Shown here piece by piece: positions 51,638 to 61,100 of a stretch of 64,000 nucleotides of DNA. The stretch spans positions 2,294,001-2,358,000 of the forward strand of contig NZ_JAUSZM010000003.1 of assembly GCF_030817655.1 (NCBI RefSeq), written 5' to 3'. The notes under the pieces are model-generated. The model was not told where the DNA came from. It worked only from the letters and a program-made list of their open reading frames with translations, and did not search any database. Numbering within the stretch: the stretch's first letter is position 1; each line of letters opens with the position of its first letter. The stretch comes from Streptomyces sp. V4I2 (GTDB lineage: Bacteria; Actinomycetota; Actinomycetes; Streptomycetales; Streptomycetaceae). Both the position numbers and the translations under genes were made by a program.

Positions 51638-52174
51638 CTATCGCTTCGAGAGCACGGTCAACTGGCCCTCGTTGATGGTCACTTCCCGGCCGCGCAGGAC
51701 GATCTCGGCGCCCGCGCCGGTCGCGATGACCACGGCTTCCTTGGTGATGCGGATGTAGGCGCCGCCCTGGGCCTGGAGCAGGATTCCCTGCTCGGCGCCG
51801 GCGGTGTCGTTCATGACGATCTTGTGCGCCTGCGGTGTCTGCACGACGACCGGCTTGTTCGGCGAGTTCGCCTGCAGCTCGCGACGCGCGTCGGGCGGCA
51901 GCTCCTCGGCGGCGCCGTACCAGCACCCCGTCCACACCGGGAAGCTGGGATCCCCCTGCTCGAACTCCACCCAGACGCCCGCGCCGGGGGGCGGCACCAC
52001 GAACTGCCCCGACTCGGGCCCGGTGAACGGCAGGCAGGGCAGCGCCCAGGTCGACGGCTCGTCGCCGAGGACGTCCGGGACCTCGACGGTGACACGGCCG
52101 ATGCGCAGCGGGTCGTCGTTGCTGACGACCCGGCCGCGGAACTTGCCGAGGTAGCGATTACTGGGTGCCGCCAT
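51638..52174 (-). CDS. gpV/gp5-like spike protein with OB fold
   Basis: A 178-residue protein similar to phage baseplate V and the gp5 part of VgrG. The OB-fold N-terminus has FRGRVVSNDDPLRIGRVTVE and VPPPGAGVWVEFEQGDPSFP, followed by a C-terminal run of short beta repeats (AHKIVMNDTAGAEQGILLQA, EIVLRGREVTINE) likely to trimerise into the central needle. The start at 52174 follows AGGAG by 9 bases. Confidence 0.88.
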   Translation of the reverse strand: MAAPSNRYLGKFRGRVVSNDDPLRIGRVTVEVPDVLGDEPSTWALPCLPFTGPESGQFVVPPPGAGVWVEFEQGDPSFPVWTGCWYGAAEELPPDARRELQANSPNKPVVVQTPQAHKIVMNDTAGAEQGILLQAQGGAYIRITKEAVVIATGAGAEIVLRGREVTINEGQLTVLSKR

Positions 52175-52218
52175 GCTGAACTGCTCCTGGTGATCGGTGA
52201 GTTGTCTCGTCGGCTGCG

Positions 52219-53358
52219 CTACGGCCGGACGTGGTCGCTGCGGGCTTCCAGGCCTTCCCTGGAGAGGGTGAAGTTCTGGTGGTACGAGCCCGGGCGCAGG
52301 TTGTGCGTGACGGACTTGACGTAGTAGTCGCCGTCGTACGCCCGTCCCGAGCCGCGGACGCCGACGAGCTGGCGCGGCTGCAGGATGTAGCCGTGCCGGT
52401 TGACGTCGAGCGAGCCGGAGCCGGAGACGACGTCGGCGGAGACCGCGGCGCGGGCGAGAAGCTCGGCCTCGGCCTGCTCGCGCTGCTGCTTGGCGGTGCC
52501 GGACAGGGTCCTGCGCTTGAGGGCCGGGGTGGGCCGCCTGCCGAGGGGCGGGCGCAGGGGGCTGATCGGCGGTTGCGGGAGGAGGGTGGACTGCCGGGTG
52601 CCCGGGTCCTGCCAACGGGCCTGGGGCTCCTCCCTGGCCGTCCCGTCGTACGCGAACGTCAGCTGGTCCACGGTCGTGTTGGCGTCCATGTTGACGTTGA
52701 GGGCGTGCTGGCGGATGCCGAGGCGGACCTCCGGGCCCCAACGGGCCGAGGACTGGCCGGGGTTGGGGCCGGGCTCCAGGTAGAACGTGTAGCCGTTGGC
52801 GCGGGCGAGTTCGGTGACGTACTGGAGGTCGGTGCCCGTCTGGTAGTGCACGCGGAGGTCCTGGTGCGGGGGCTGGGCGATCTTCTCGGTGTAGACGTCG
52901 GGCCGGATGCCGTAGTCGGAGTACCGGCGCAGGATGGCGAGGACCCGTTCGGACGGCGGCAGGTTGGGATAGCGGGCGGTGCGCTCCTCCAGGTCCATCA
53001 GGAGGGTGAGGTCCTCGCCGGTGACGGTGAGGGTGGAGTGGCCGGGCTGGTTGCTGGCGCCGACCTCGTGCCGGACGATCAGGCCGTCGAAGAGCACGTC
53101 GGGGGTGCCCTTGACCGCGACGGTCACGATGATCCGGGTCTTGGGGTCGAAGAACCCCTCGGGCAGCAGCCGCCGGCTGATCATGCCGGTCTTGGTGAGG
53201 TCGAAGGCCAGCTGGAAGCCGCTGCGCTCCCCCGCCGTGGCGGTGATCTGGGCGGACAGCAGCGCCTCGGTGACCTCGGCGGGGACCGGCCGGGCGAGCT
53301 TGGGCCCCATGAGGAGCGTGATGTGGACGGGGCCTTGCCCGACGGGCAGATCAAACAC
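52219..53358 (-). CDS. gpD/gp27-like spike hub protein
   Basis: A 379-residue phage late control D-type protein forming the hub beneath the tube. Signature parts are LIVRHEVGASNQPGHSTLTV, ILRRYSDYGIRPDV, YVTELARANGYTFYLEPGPN and DYYVKSVTHNLRPGSYHQNF. The GTG at 53358 is chosen because GGGGAG precedes it by 6 bases; a GTG at 53388 would add ten residues and overlap the upstream gene by 38 bases. Together with the preceding gpV-like gene product it corresponds to a split VgrG. Confidence 0.85.
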   Translation of the reverse strand: MFDLPVGQGPVHITLLMGPKLARPVPAEVTEALLSAQITATAGERSGFQLAFDLTKTGMISRRLLPEGFFDPKTRIIVTVAVKGTPDVLFDGLIVRHEVGASNQPGHSTLTVTGEDLTLLMDLEERTARYPNLPPSERVLAILRRYSDYGIRPDVYTEKIAQPPHQDLRVHYQTGTDLQYVTELARANGYTFYLEPGPNPGQSSARWGPEVRLGIRQHALNVNMDANTTVDQLTFAYDGTAREEPQARWQDPGTRQSTLLPQPPISPLRPPLGRRPTPALKRRTLSGTAKQQREQAEAELLARAAVSADVVSGSGSLDVNRHGYILQPRQLVGVRGSGRAYDGDYYVKSVTHNLRPGSYHQNFTLSREGLEARSDHVRP

Positions 53359-53731
53359 GCCGGTCTCCCCTGCCGCCGGGGAAGCCACCGGTGAGCGGGA
53401 TGTCGATGACGCGTCCGGCCTCGTCCGTCAGCTCCCGTGGGTCGAGTACGGGGTTGGCGTCGGCGATCTGCCACCACTGGCCGACGTCGCCGAGGTAGCG
53501 CTGGGCGAGCAGGTCGGGGCGCTCGCCGCTGCCGACGACGTGGCCCTGGGTCTCCTGCTCCTCCAGCTGCTCCAGTGGAGGCAGCAACCGGCGCTTGGTG
53601 TACCGGACTTCGGTCCCGTCGGGCTGCCGGTGGATGCCGATCTCGGCGTCGTGGTAGCGGCTGGTGCGGGGGTAGGGGTGGGCGCCCGGGATGGCGTCGA
53701 GGGCGTTCTCGTACGGCTCGATGTCGGCCAT
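53351..53731 (-). CDS. LysM-type tail/hub protein
   Basis: A 126-residue protein. Its C-terminal half has LLAQRYLGDVGQWWQIADAN and LDPRELTDEAGRVIDIPL, the LysM-like motif of phage tail protein X and Afp8-type hub proteins. It probably joins the spike hub to the first tube ring. It begins 10 bases after the tube-protein gene. Confidence 0.78.
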   Translation of the reverse strand: MADIEPYENALDAIPGAHPYPRTSRYHDAEIGIHRQPDGTEVRYTKRRLLPPLEQLEEQETQGHVVGSGERPDLLAQRYLGDVGQWWQIADANPVLDPRELTDEAGRVIDIPLTGGFPGGRGDRRV

Positions 53732-53741
53732 GGTGTGCTGT

Positions 53742-54428
53742 TCAGCCCCTTCCGATCACGGCGTTCGTTCCGGCGAGCCCGAGCGAGCCGAGGCTGCCGC
53801 CCCGGGCCGCCGCGGCGAGCCGCTCCTTCTGCGCGAGGTGCGCCATGTAGAGGTCGGCGCCGCGGTGTCCGGCGGGCAGGTCGCTGACGGTGAGGATCTT
53901 CATGCCGATGCTGAGCGAGGCCCGGATCGGGTTGAGGTTCACGTCGAACGCGGACTCGTTGACGGACAGTTCGGTCAGCCGGACCGGCATGACCCGCTTG
54001 CTGCCCCAGGTGAACAGCGTCAACGGCATCTCGATCGGACTGATCTCGATGGTCCCCTTCTGCGACAGCCGGCTCGCCGCGCGCAGTTGGGCGGTCGTCG
54101 GCTGCACGAGCATCTCGAGGGTCGCGAGCTGCGGGTGGATGCCGTCGGGCGCGGCGATCTCGAACTGGTCGGTGGCGTCGATCTCGGCGGTGAACTTCCA
54201 GGTCTCCTGGGCGGGGCCCTTGAGACGGAGCGCCTCGTTGCGGTCCCCGCTGCCGGTGCCGCCGCCTCCGGCGTCGCCGCTGTCGCCGGCCGACTGGGGA
54301 CTCACGCTGCGTTCGAGGGTGTCCGGGTTGAACTGCAGGACGATGATCCGCTGGGGGGTGCCGGTGTCGGGGTTGACCACGACTATTCCGGAGCGGATGG
54401 GTTTGGGGATGTCGGCGTAGCGGGTCAC
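53742..54428 (-). CDS. Tube-associated (CIS tube, Afp7-like) protein
   Basis: A 228-residue protein of the contractile-injection tube family. Family parts are VVVNPDTGTPQRIIVLQFNP, ERSVSPQSAG, ETWKFTAEIDATDQFEI and LTLFTWGSKRVMPVRLTELS. It should form the initiating ring between inner tube and spike. A Gly/Ser-rich loop lies near residues 48-62. Its GTG at 54428 overlaps the stop of the preceding, unrecognised gene by 4 bases. Confidence 0.85.
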   Translation of the reverse strand: MTRYADIPKPIRSGIVVVNPDTGTPQRIIVLQFNPDTLERSVSPQSAGDSGDAGGGGTGSGDRNEALRLKGPAQETWKFTAEIDATDQFEIAAPDGIHPQLATLEMLVQPTTAQLRAASRLSQKGTIEISPIEMPLTLFTWGSKRVMPVRLTELSVNESAFDVNLNPIRASLSIGMKILTVSDLPAGHRGADLYMAHLAQKERLAAAARGGSLGSLGLAGTNAVIGRG

Positions 54429-55108
54429 AGCCGGGCCTCCAGACGGGCCCGGAGGTCCGAGTAGTCGTATGCGGGAAAGAGACGTGGGAAGAGATCGAGC
54501 ATTCCCGTCAGCCTCCGCGCGGTGCCCTCGTAGTCCTCCTGGGCCAGGGAGACCTCTGTGAAGAGGTACTGCCAGCCGAAGGTTCCCTTCGTTACGCGCA
54601 AGGCATCCAGGTACGCGCAGTAGTCAAGGTCCATCCGATGCACACCGAGTGGGCCGACGTCGAACCACAACTCGGGGTTCGGGACGCCGGGTTGGACTCT
54701 CAGCGCGGTGAGATGACCGACTCCGGTCATCGTGGTTCCGTCAAAACTACGCAACTGAGAAAGCAGCTCACGTTCGCCTGGGGTGGGATTGGGCCAGCCC
54801 AGTTCGGGAGGATTTCCACTCAGCGCGTCGGAGATGTGCGCGACGTCGAATTCACCGGCGATGGAGAACTCCGATTCGACGACCTCCCAGACGGCGGCCA
54901 TCGAGACGAAACGGAAGTAACACCTCTGCAGGGCCGGATCCAGCGAAATACCATCGAATTCCTTCAGGCTGGCGAACTCCGTCGGAGCGTCACCGAAAAC
55001 CTGGCTCACCGGCCCCTGCTCAGCCCGGGACACCTGAAGCGCAGCACAGGATCGCAGTTCGTCGAGCACGCTGACCCAACTGCGTTCATAGGGCGTCAGA
55101 TCTGTCAT
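54425..55108 (-). CDS. Unrecognised protein, candidate immunity factor for the preceding DUF4157 protein
   Basis: A 227-residue soluble protein that I cannot assign. It starts MTDLTPYERSWVSVLDELRS and ends with GWQYLFTEVSLAQEDYEGTA and FPRLFPAYDYSDLRARLEAR. It has no signal peptide, membrane helix or catalytic motif, is acidic and rich in aromatic residues, and has lower GC content than its neighbours by eye. It lies 41 bases after the giant DUF4157 gene and overlaps the tube gene's GTG. It has no counterpart I know of in the structural set of injection systems. Immediate downstream placement, size and acidity are typical of immunity proteins. The ATG at 55108 follows GAGGAG. Confidence 0.5.
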   Translation of the reverse strand: MTDLTPYERSWVSVLDELRSCAALQVSRAEQGPVSQVFGDAPTEFASLKEFDGISLDPALQRCYFRFVSMAAVWEVVESEFSIAGEFDVAHISDALSGNPPELGWPNPTPGERELLSQLRSFDGTTMTGVGHLTALRVQPGVPNPELWFDVGPLGVHRMDLDYCAYLDALRVTKGTFGWQYLFTEVSLAQEDYEGTARRLTGMLDLFPRLFPAYDYSDLRARLEARL

Positions 55109-55149
55109 TTCTCCTCTATTCCCAAGGCATGCGTCAAGCAGGTGACGAT

Positions 55150-58100
55150 TCAGTCCTTGTACCGCAGGATGTGCTCGGCATTCTTCAGTTGCTCGATGGC
55201 CGCGCCGCGGTTCTCGTTGACACCGCCAGAGACCACCCCACCCGCTCCACCTAGGTCCTGCCTCGTCTGCAGGGCGCGTATAAGCTCCTGGAACTTGCTG
55301 AAGACAACTCCCGTGTCCCGAATCTTCACGATGGCTTCCGCGAAGTGCGGACTGATGCCGGTTGCCGCCCTGATGGTGGGGGCTGCCGCGGTGTTGATGT
55401 TGATCGTGGAGGGCTTTCCCGGCGGATCGAACTTCCCTGGCCAGCTGCCCTTGGAGTTCCGCTCCCGAATCCACTGGTGATTCTCGACCCGGTAACCACC
55501 CCAGGTCACGTTCACGTTTTTGGGGAATCCCGCATGAGTCGGCCAGTACGAGATGTCCACGTCGTACCAGATCATCCTTTCCTTGCCTCCCGTAGGGCCA
55601 ACTCCCTTGATCACATGCCCCAGAGAACGCGCGGCCGGATGTTCCACCACGTTGGCTGCGTCATTGTTGTTGATCTTGCGGGCGGGGACGAGGTTGGACG
55701 TGGAGGCGTGACCGCCGAGCCGGGCCGGGAGCATATGCATACGCACCCAGTTGTTCTTCCGCTCGTCATTCGCGGTCGGCACGGCGTTCCATCCTTCGGG
55801 AAGGGCACCGGTCCGGTTCTCGGCCTCTGTTCCGGCGGGCGTCGACTCCTTGATGTACGACGCCTTGAAGCTGTAGGCGAGAGGACCGTCCGCGAAGGGT
55901 GGCAGAACAGTGGGCGGCAACGGCGGCTCCCCCTCGGCCGACTGCCGCTGCTCGAGAAGCTCGGCCAGATACTCCATCTGTGCCTTGAGATTCTCCAGCT
56001 GGAGCTGGAAGGCCCGGTCCCCCAAGGGCTTGCTGCTGATGCCGTAAGTGCTGCGGCTCGGAGGCAGAGCGTCCTGCCCGCGCTCGACCACCTTGTGCTG
56101 ATCCGTCGAGCTCTTGAGAGCCTGGTCCTGCCTGGCCCAGAGCGCCGGGTCCGAGTCCTTCAGTTGGGCGATCTCCTTGCGCCAGCCGTCGAAGTACTCC
56201 TGAATGTCCTGCAACCTGCTGCGCGTCGCGAGGTCGGCGCTCTTTCCTTTGCCCTTGAAGAGGAGCGTGTGCGGGTCGCCGTCCATGGTCCTGAATCTCA
56301 CGTACGGCAGGTCGTAGTCCCTCCTGCCCTCCTGCTCCCGCTGCCGGCCCCGGTCCCGGTCTCGCGTCCGGTCACGGTCCTGTCGACGCCGCCACTGCTC
56401 CCGCAGACGCCGCAGCCGGTCGTTCAGCCGGCCGCCGATCCTGCGGCGGGTCTTGCCGAACAGCCTGCCGACCGCGCGGCGGGCGCGGTTGACGGCCGAC
56501 TTGACGGTCTGGCGGGCACGGCGGACGCGACGGCGGGCGCGGTCCCCCGGTCGACGGTCCCTGTCGGTGTCGCGGCGGCGGTCGGTCGACCGGTCGTCGT
56601 CCTGGCGACGGTCGTCCGTAGTGCGCCGACGCTCGTCGGGGCGGTTGGTCCTGGGATCGCGGTCCCGGTCGTCGTCGCGGCGGCGGTCGGGGCGGAGTGT
56701 GTCGCGGGCCGGGCCGCGGCGGGTGGGGCGGTCGGTGCGGTCCTTCCTGTCCTCGTCGCGCGTCCGCCGCTCCGCGTCCTTGGCTCGCCGCCTGGCCGCG
56801 TTGACGTCGCGGCCCTCCGCACGGCGTTCGTCGTCGTCGCGGCGCTTCTTCGGGCGGGTGGTGTGGGCGGGGCGCGGCTTCTTCTCCGGGGAGGAGCGCT
56901 TGCCGGGGCGGGGCTTGGACTGGGGGCGCGAGGTCTTGTTCGGGGACGGCTTGCGCGGGGCGGGGCGGCGATCGGCCGGCTTGTTCGTGGCCGTGGGGTC
57001 GTCGTCCTTGGGCTTCTCGTCCTGGCGCTGCTCGTCCTTCGGCTTCTCGTCCTTCGGCTTGTTCGGTGTGGACGGCTGGTCGGGGGTGTCCGGCTGCCCG
57101 GGCTTGTCCTTCTTCGTGCGGAGGTTCTTCAGCATGCCGCCGAGCCGCTCGGCGACCTTGCCCATGAACCTGCTGACGCCCTCGATGAGGAACTCGTAGA
57201 TGAGCTCCAGGAGGGCCACGACCCCGGCCGCCACCGCCTTCGCGAACGGGAGCGCGCCGTTGCCGCTCTTGACGGACTTCAGGAAGTCCATGAACAGGCC
57301 GAAGGCGGCGAGGATTTCGCTCAGCGCGCCCCACGCCGTCTGCAGCGCGTCGATGACCGCCATCACCCAGCCGGCGCCGGGGATGAGCTTGGCGACGACC
57401 TTCTCGACGACCATGACGCCGATGATGAAGGGCAGTTGGGGGACCGCCTCGTCCCAGGCCATCTGAGCCATCTGGTCGACCGTGACGCCGCCGGAGACCA
57501 GCTCCTGGAAGTCCTCCATCGGGACGCCGATGATCTCCTGGACCTTCTGGTTGAACCAGGCCTTGACCGCGGTCTTGATCTCGTTGAAGAGGTGTTCCTT
57601 GGCGCCGGTCTCGGCCGCGGCGCCCGCCTTGCTGATCCAGTCGCCGGGGTCGGAGACGATGTCGTTGAAGATGGCCGCCCACTCACCCAGGCCCGACACC
57701 ACCGCCGCGCCGAACTCCAGGGCGCTGACGGTGACGGACTCTGCGACGTCGACGGCCGCCAGCAGTCCGGTCTCCAGCAGGTCGAGGCCGGCGAGCAGCG
57801 CGCCGCACAGGCCGTCGAGCAGCTTCCCGGCGACCTCCTTGAGGGCGTCGGCGAACTCGTTGACCTTCTGCACGGCCCAGTCGCGGGCACCGTCGATGGT
57901 GTTGCGCCACTTGTCGCGCATCGCCGGGTAGTCGGCGAGGAGTTCGTCGCCGAGGGCGATCAGGGCGTCGGCGAAGGTGTTGATCTGGTCGATGACCCAG
58001 TTGCGGGCATCGTCGATGAGCTTGAAGACCTGCTGTTTGAACTGGTCGATGAGGTCGGTGACGGCCTTGCGGGCCTTCTCGAAGATGCCCTTGATGGCGT

Positions 58101-61100
58101 TCTTGAGGCCCTCGAAGAACTCCTTCAGCTTCTCGATGGCGTCTTCGAGCCAGTTGTCGGCGTCGTCCTTGCCCTCGTTCTGCTTCTTCTCCGCGTCCTG
58201 CTCGGCGGTGGTCTGCTCCGTCTCGATCTTCTTGTTGTCGTCCTCGGTGCGCTTGTCTACGTCCTTGTCGGTGTCCTCTTCCTTCTTCTTGACGTCTTCT
58301 CGGACCTTGTCGTACTTCTTGCCCTTCTTGTCGTCGATCTCCGCGACCTTGTCGTCCTGCTCCTTGCGCCACCGGTCGCGGGAGTCGGAGATGTCGGAGC
58401 GGCCCTTGTCCCGGGCGTCGGCCTGCTTCTTGCCGCTGGCGTCGACCTCGCGCTTGAGGTCCTCGTCGTGCTGCTTGCGGTCGTCCGTGGCCTTCTTGTC
58501 CTTGGCCTGACGCTCCTGGCCCATCTTGTTCCGGCCCTCGGCGAAGCCGGCCTGGATCTGCGGGCCGCGGTCGTGTTCGGCGACGGCGGAGGCGGACTCG
58601 ATGGGCACACCGCCGGACACCGAGCGCGGTCCGCTCGACTTCCCGCCCTTCTTCCCGCCGGCCACCTTGCCGGTCAGGGTCTCCTTGGGGACGTCCGGGT
58701 AGAGCTGGTCCTCGCCCATCGGGCGGGCCGCGTCGTCCCGCCCGGCCTGGTGCAGTTCGGTCTTCCGCTCGTCGAGCTTGCCGCTCTGCTCGTCGGTGCG
58801 CTGCGGGTCGGAGTCGTCCTCCAGCGGCAGGCGGGGAGCGTCGCCCACGCGGGCGTTCTGCAGGCCCTCGTCCTTGGTGGGCAGCCCGAGGATCGAGTCG
58901 ATCAGGTCGTCGAGCGGCAGGATCTCTTTCAGCAGCTTGCCGAAGAGCTGGGCGCCGATGGTGACGGCAATGTCCCACCAGCTCGGCTCCGGCACGTTCG
59001 CCCCCGGCACCTCGCCCTCCGGCTTCTGGTCGCCGGTGATCTCGGGGGTCTTGCCGGGGGTCGCCTCGGTGCGGGCGACCTTGGCGTTGGTGTAGGTGCC
59101 GGGGGCCGCGGGCGTCGGGCCGCCGGGGACCGTGCGCGGCGAACCGGACGGTCGCTGCGTGGTCGGCGGCGCCTTGCGCAGCGTCGAGCGCTCCTTCTCG
59201 ACGGAGCGGCCCACCGCGCCGTCGACGCCCTTCAGCGTCTCCAGCGCCTGGTGCGGCTTGAGCGATCCCGCCGTCGCCAGGCCCGACTCGGGCGTGGCGT
59301 TGGAGACGTCCGGGGCGGGTGCCTCCTTCTTGGGCTTGGCGCCTCCGGCCGGGGCGGAACGGCCGCCGCTGCGGCCACCTGACCGTACGGGTGCGGGTGC
59401 GGACGCCGTACGGCCGCCGCCTCCTCCTCCGCCGCGGCGGGCGTTCTTCGCCACCTGGCGTGCCGCCGCGCGCTTGCTTCCCGTGGGCCGGGCGCGCGAG
59501 CCGGTCGAGGCGCCGGATGCCGGAGCCTGGGCGGCCTTGGGCGTGTTGGTCGCCGCCTCCGGCCCGGCGGACAAGGGGGAAGGGCCGTTGCCGGGGGCGA
59601 GCTTGGGCGCTGCGGCCGGGCCCGGGGTCGAGACCCGGTCCGGCCCGGTCTCCGGTCCTGCCGAGGTGGCGGGACCGCGGCCCTCGGTGACGTCCCGCGC
59701 TCCGGGCTCGGGGGCGGGGGCGGGCACGGACGCCTGGGCCGAGTCGCCCTGCTCGGAGCGGTTGTCGCCGCGCCCGGCGCTCTCCTGAGGGCCTGCCCCG
59801 GTCTCCTTGCTCTGCTTCTGCTGCGCACCGGCGGTGTCGGTGCCGCGTCCGCCACCCTGCTCCTCGGTTCCGCCCTTTCGGCTGTCTCCCCCCGACGCGG
59901 CGGACCCGGAAGGGGACGTCCCGGGCTCCTGCTTACGGGCGTCCTCGCCCGCCTTGTCCAACTGTCCGGGCGGTGCCGTCTCCCCGGGGCCGGGGGTCGT
60001 GCCGCCGCCCGGCGCACCGTCGGCGGTTCGGGCCTCCTCGTCACGGCGACGGGCGTCGGCGTCCTCCCGCTGAGCCTCCGTCTGCTTCCGGTCCCAGTCC
60101 CGGTCGGCGGACTCCGCCAGTGGTGCCGCGGTGGCGTCGCCGGCCCGCGACTCCGAGTCGGCACCACTGTCTTCGCCGGCCCCGGAGTCCTGCTCGACGG
60201 ACAGCGCCGCGAAGAGGTCCTGGTCCTCGGAGTCGTTCTCCGCGGCGTCCGAGCCGGCGTCCCTGGAGGTGCCGGTTGCGGTCGCGCCCTGCTCCGGGCC
60301 GCTCGGAACGGCTGGAGTCTCGACGGCCGCGGGACTCATCGGACGTGCGGGATCCTTCTTGCGCTGCTCGACAAGCGTCGGGTTCTTCGCGGCCGGGGTG
60401 GCGCCGACCAGGTCGATGTCGGGCACCGAGCCGGTGCCGCCCTGCTCGTCGGGCTCCGCGTCCGACGCCTCGGTGTCGTCCTCCGCCACCGATTCCAGCC
60501 CCAACGGCTCGTCGTCGGCGTCCTCCTCGTTCGACGGGTCGCCCACGGCGCGGGCCGGAGCGGTGCCCCCACCCGTCCTGGTCCGCTCGCCGGGCTCGGC
60601 CCCGCTCCGGTCCACCGTCCCCGGGGCGGCTGCCTGCCGGGCGGCGGCCTCACTGCCGCCCGCGCCCTCGGACTGCGGCGGCTCCTGCTCACCGGCCTGC
60701 TTCTCCGGCTCCGGCGTGGCCTCGCCCTGCGCGCCCTCGGACTCCTCCTCGGCCTCCCGCTCGTCGCTCTGGTCCTGTTCCTTCTGTTCCGTCTCGGCGT
60801 TCGCCGCGCCCTGGCGCTCGTCCGCCGCGTCCTTCTGCGCGTCCTGGCCGGAGGCGTTCCGGTCCTCCTGCTGCTCCTGGGACCGTTCCTGCTGCTGCCC
60901 CGCCGAGACCTCGCGATCCCGGGCAGCGCCCTTCTCGCCGGGCGCGCCCTCCTGGTCCGCAGCGTCCGCAGCGCCCGCAGAGTCCTCGGCCTCCTCGTCC
61001 CGCTGGCCGCCGGACCCGCTCCGTCCGTCGTCCTCCTGCCGACCGACCACATCCCCGTCACGGTCAGCATCGGTACGCTCCTCCGCCTCCTGCTGCTCCT

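Noticed and set aside
56340..57120. Arg/Asp-rich stretch in the DUF4157 gene considered as a frameshift artefact
   Set aside because: The frame stays open, the alternating RD/RR pattern is regular, and recognisable helical and nuclease-like parts lie in the same frame on both sides, so it is a genuine linker.
55345..59382. A 1345-residue plus-strand frame opposite the giant DUF4157 gene
   Set aside because: It is a Leu/Val/Gly/Arg-rich mirror of the repeated DEK/ERQ codons on the other strand, with no domains or ribosome site.
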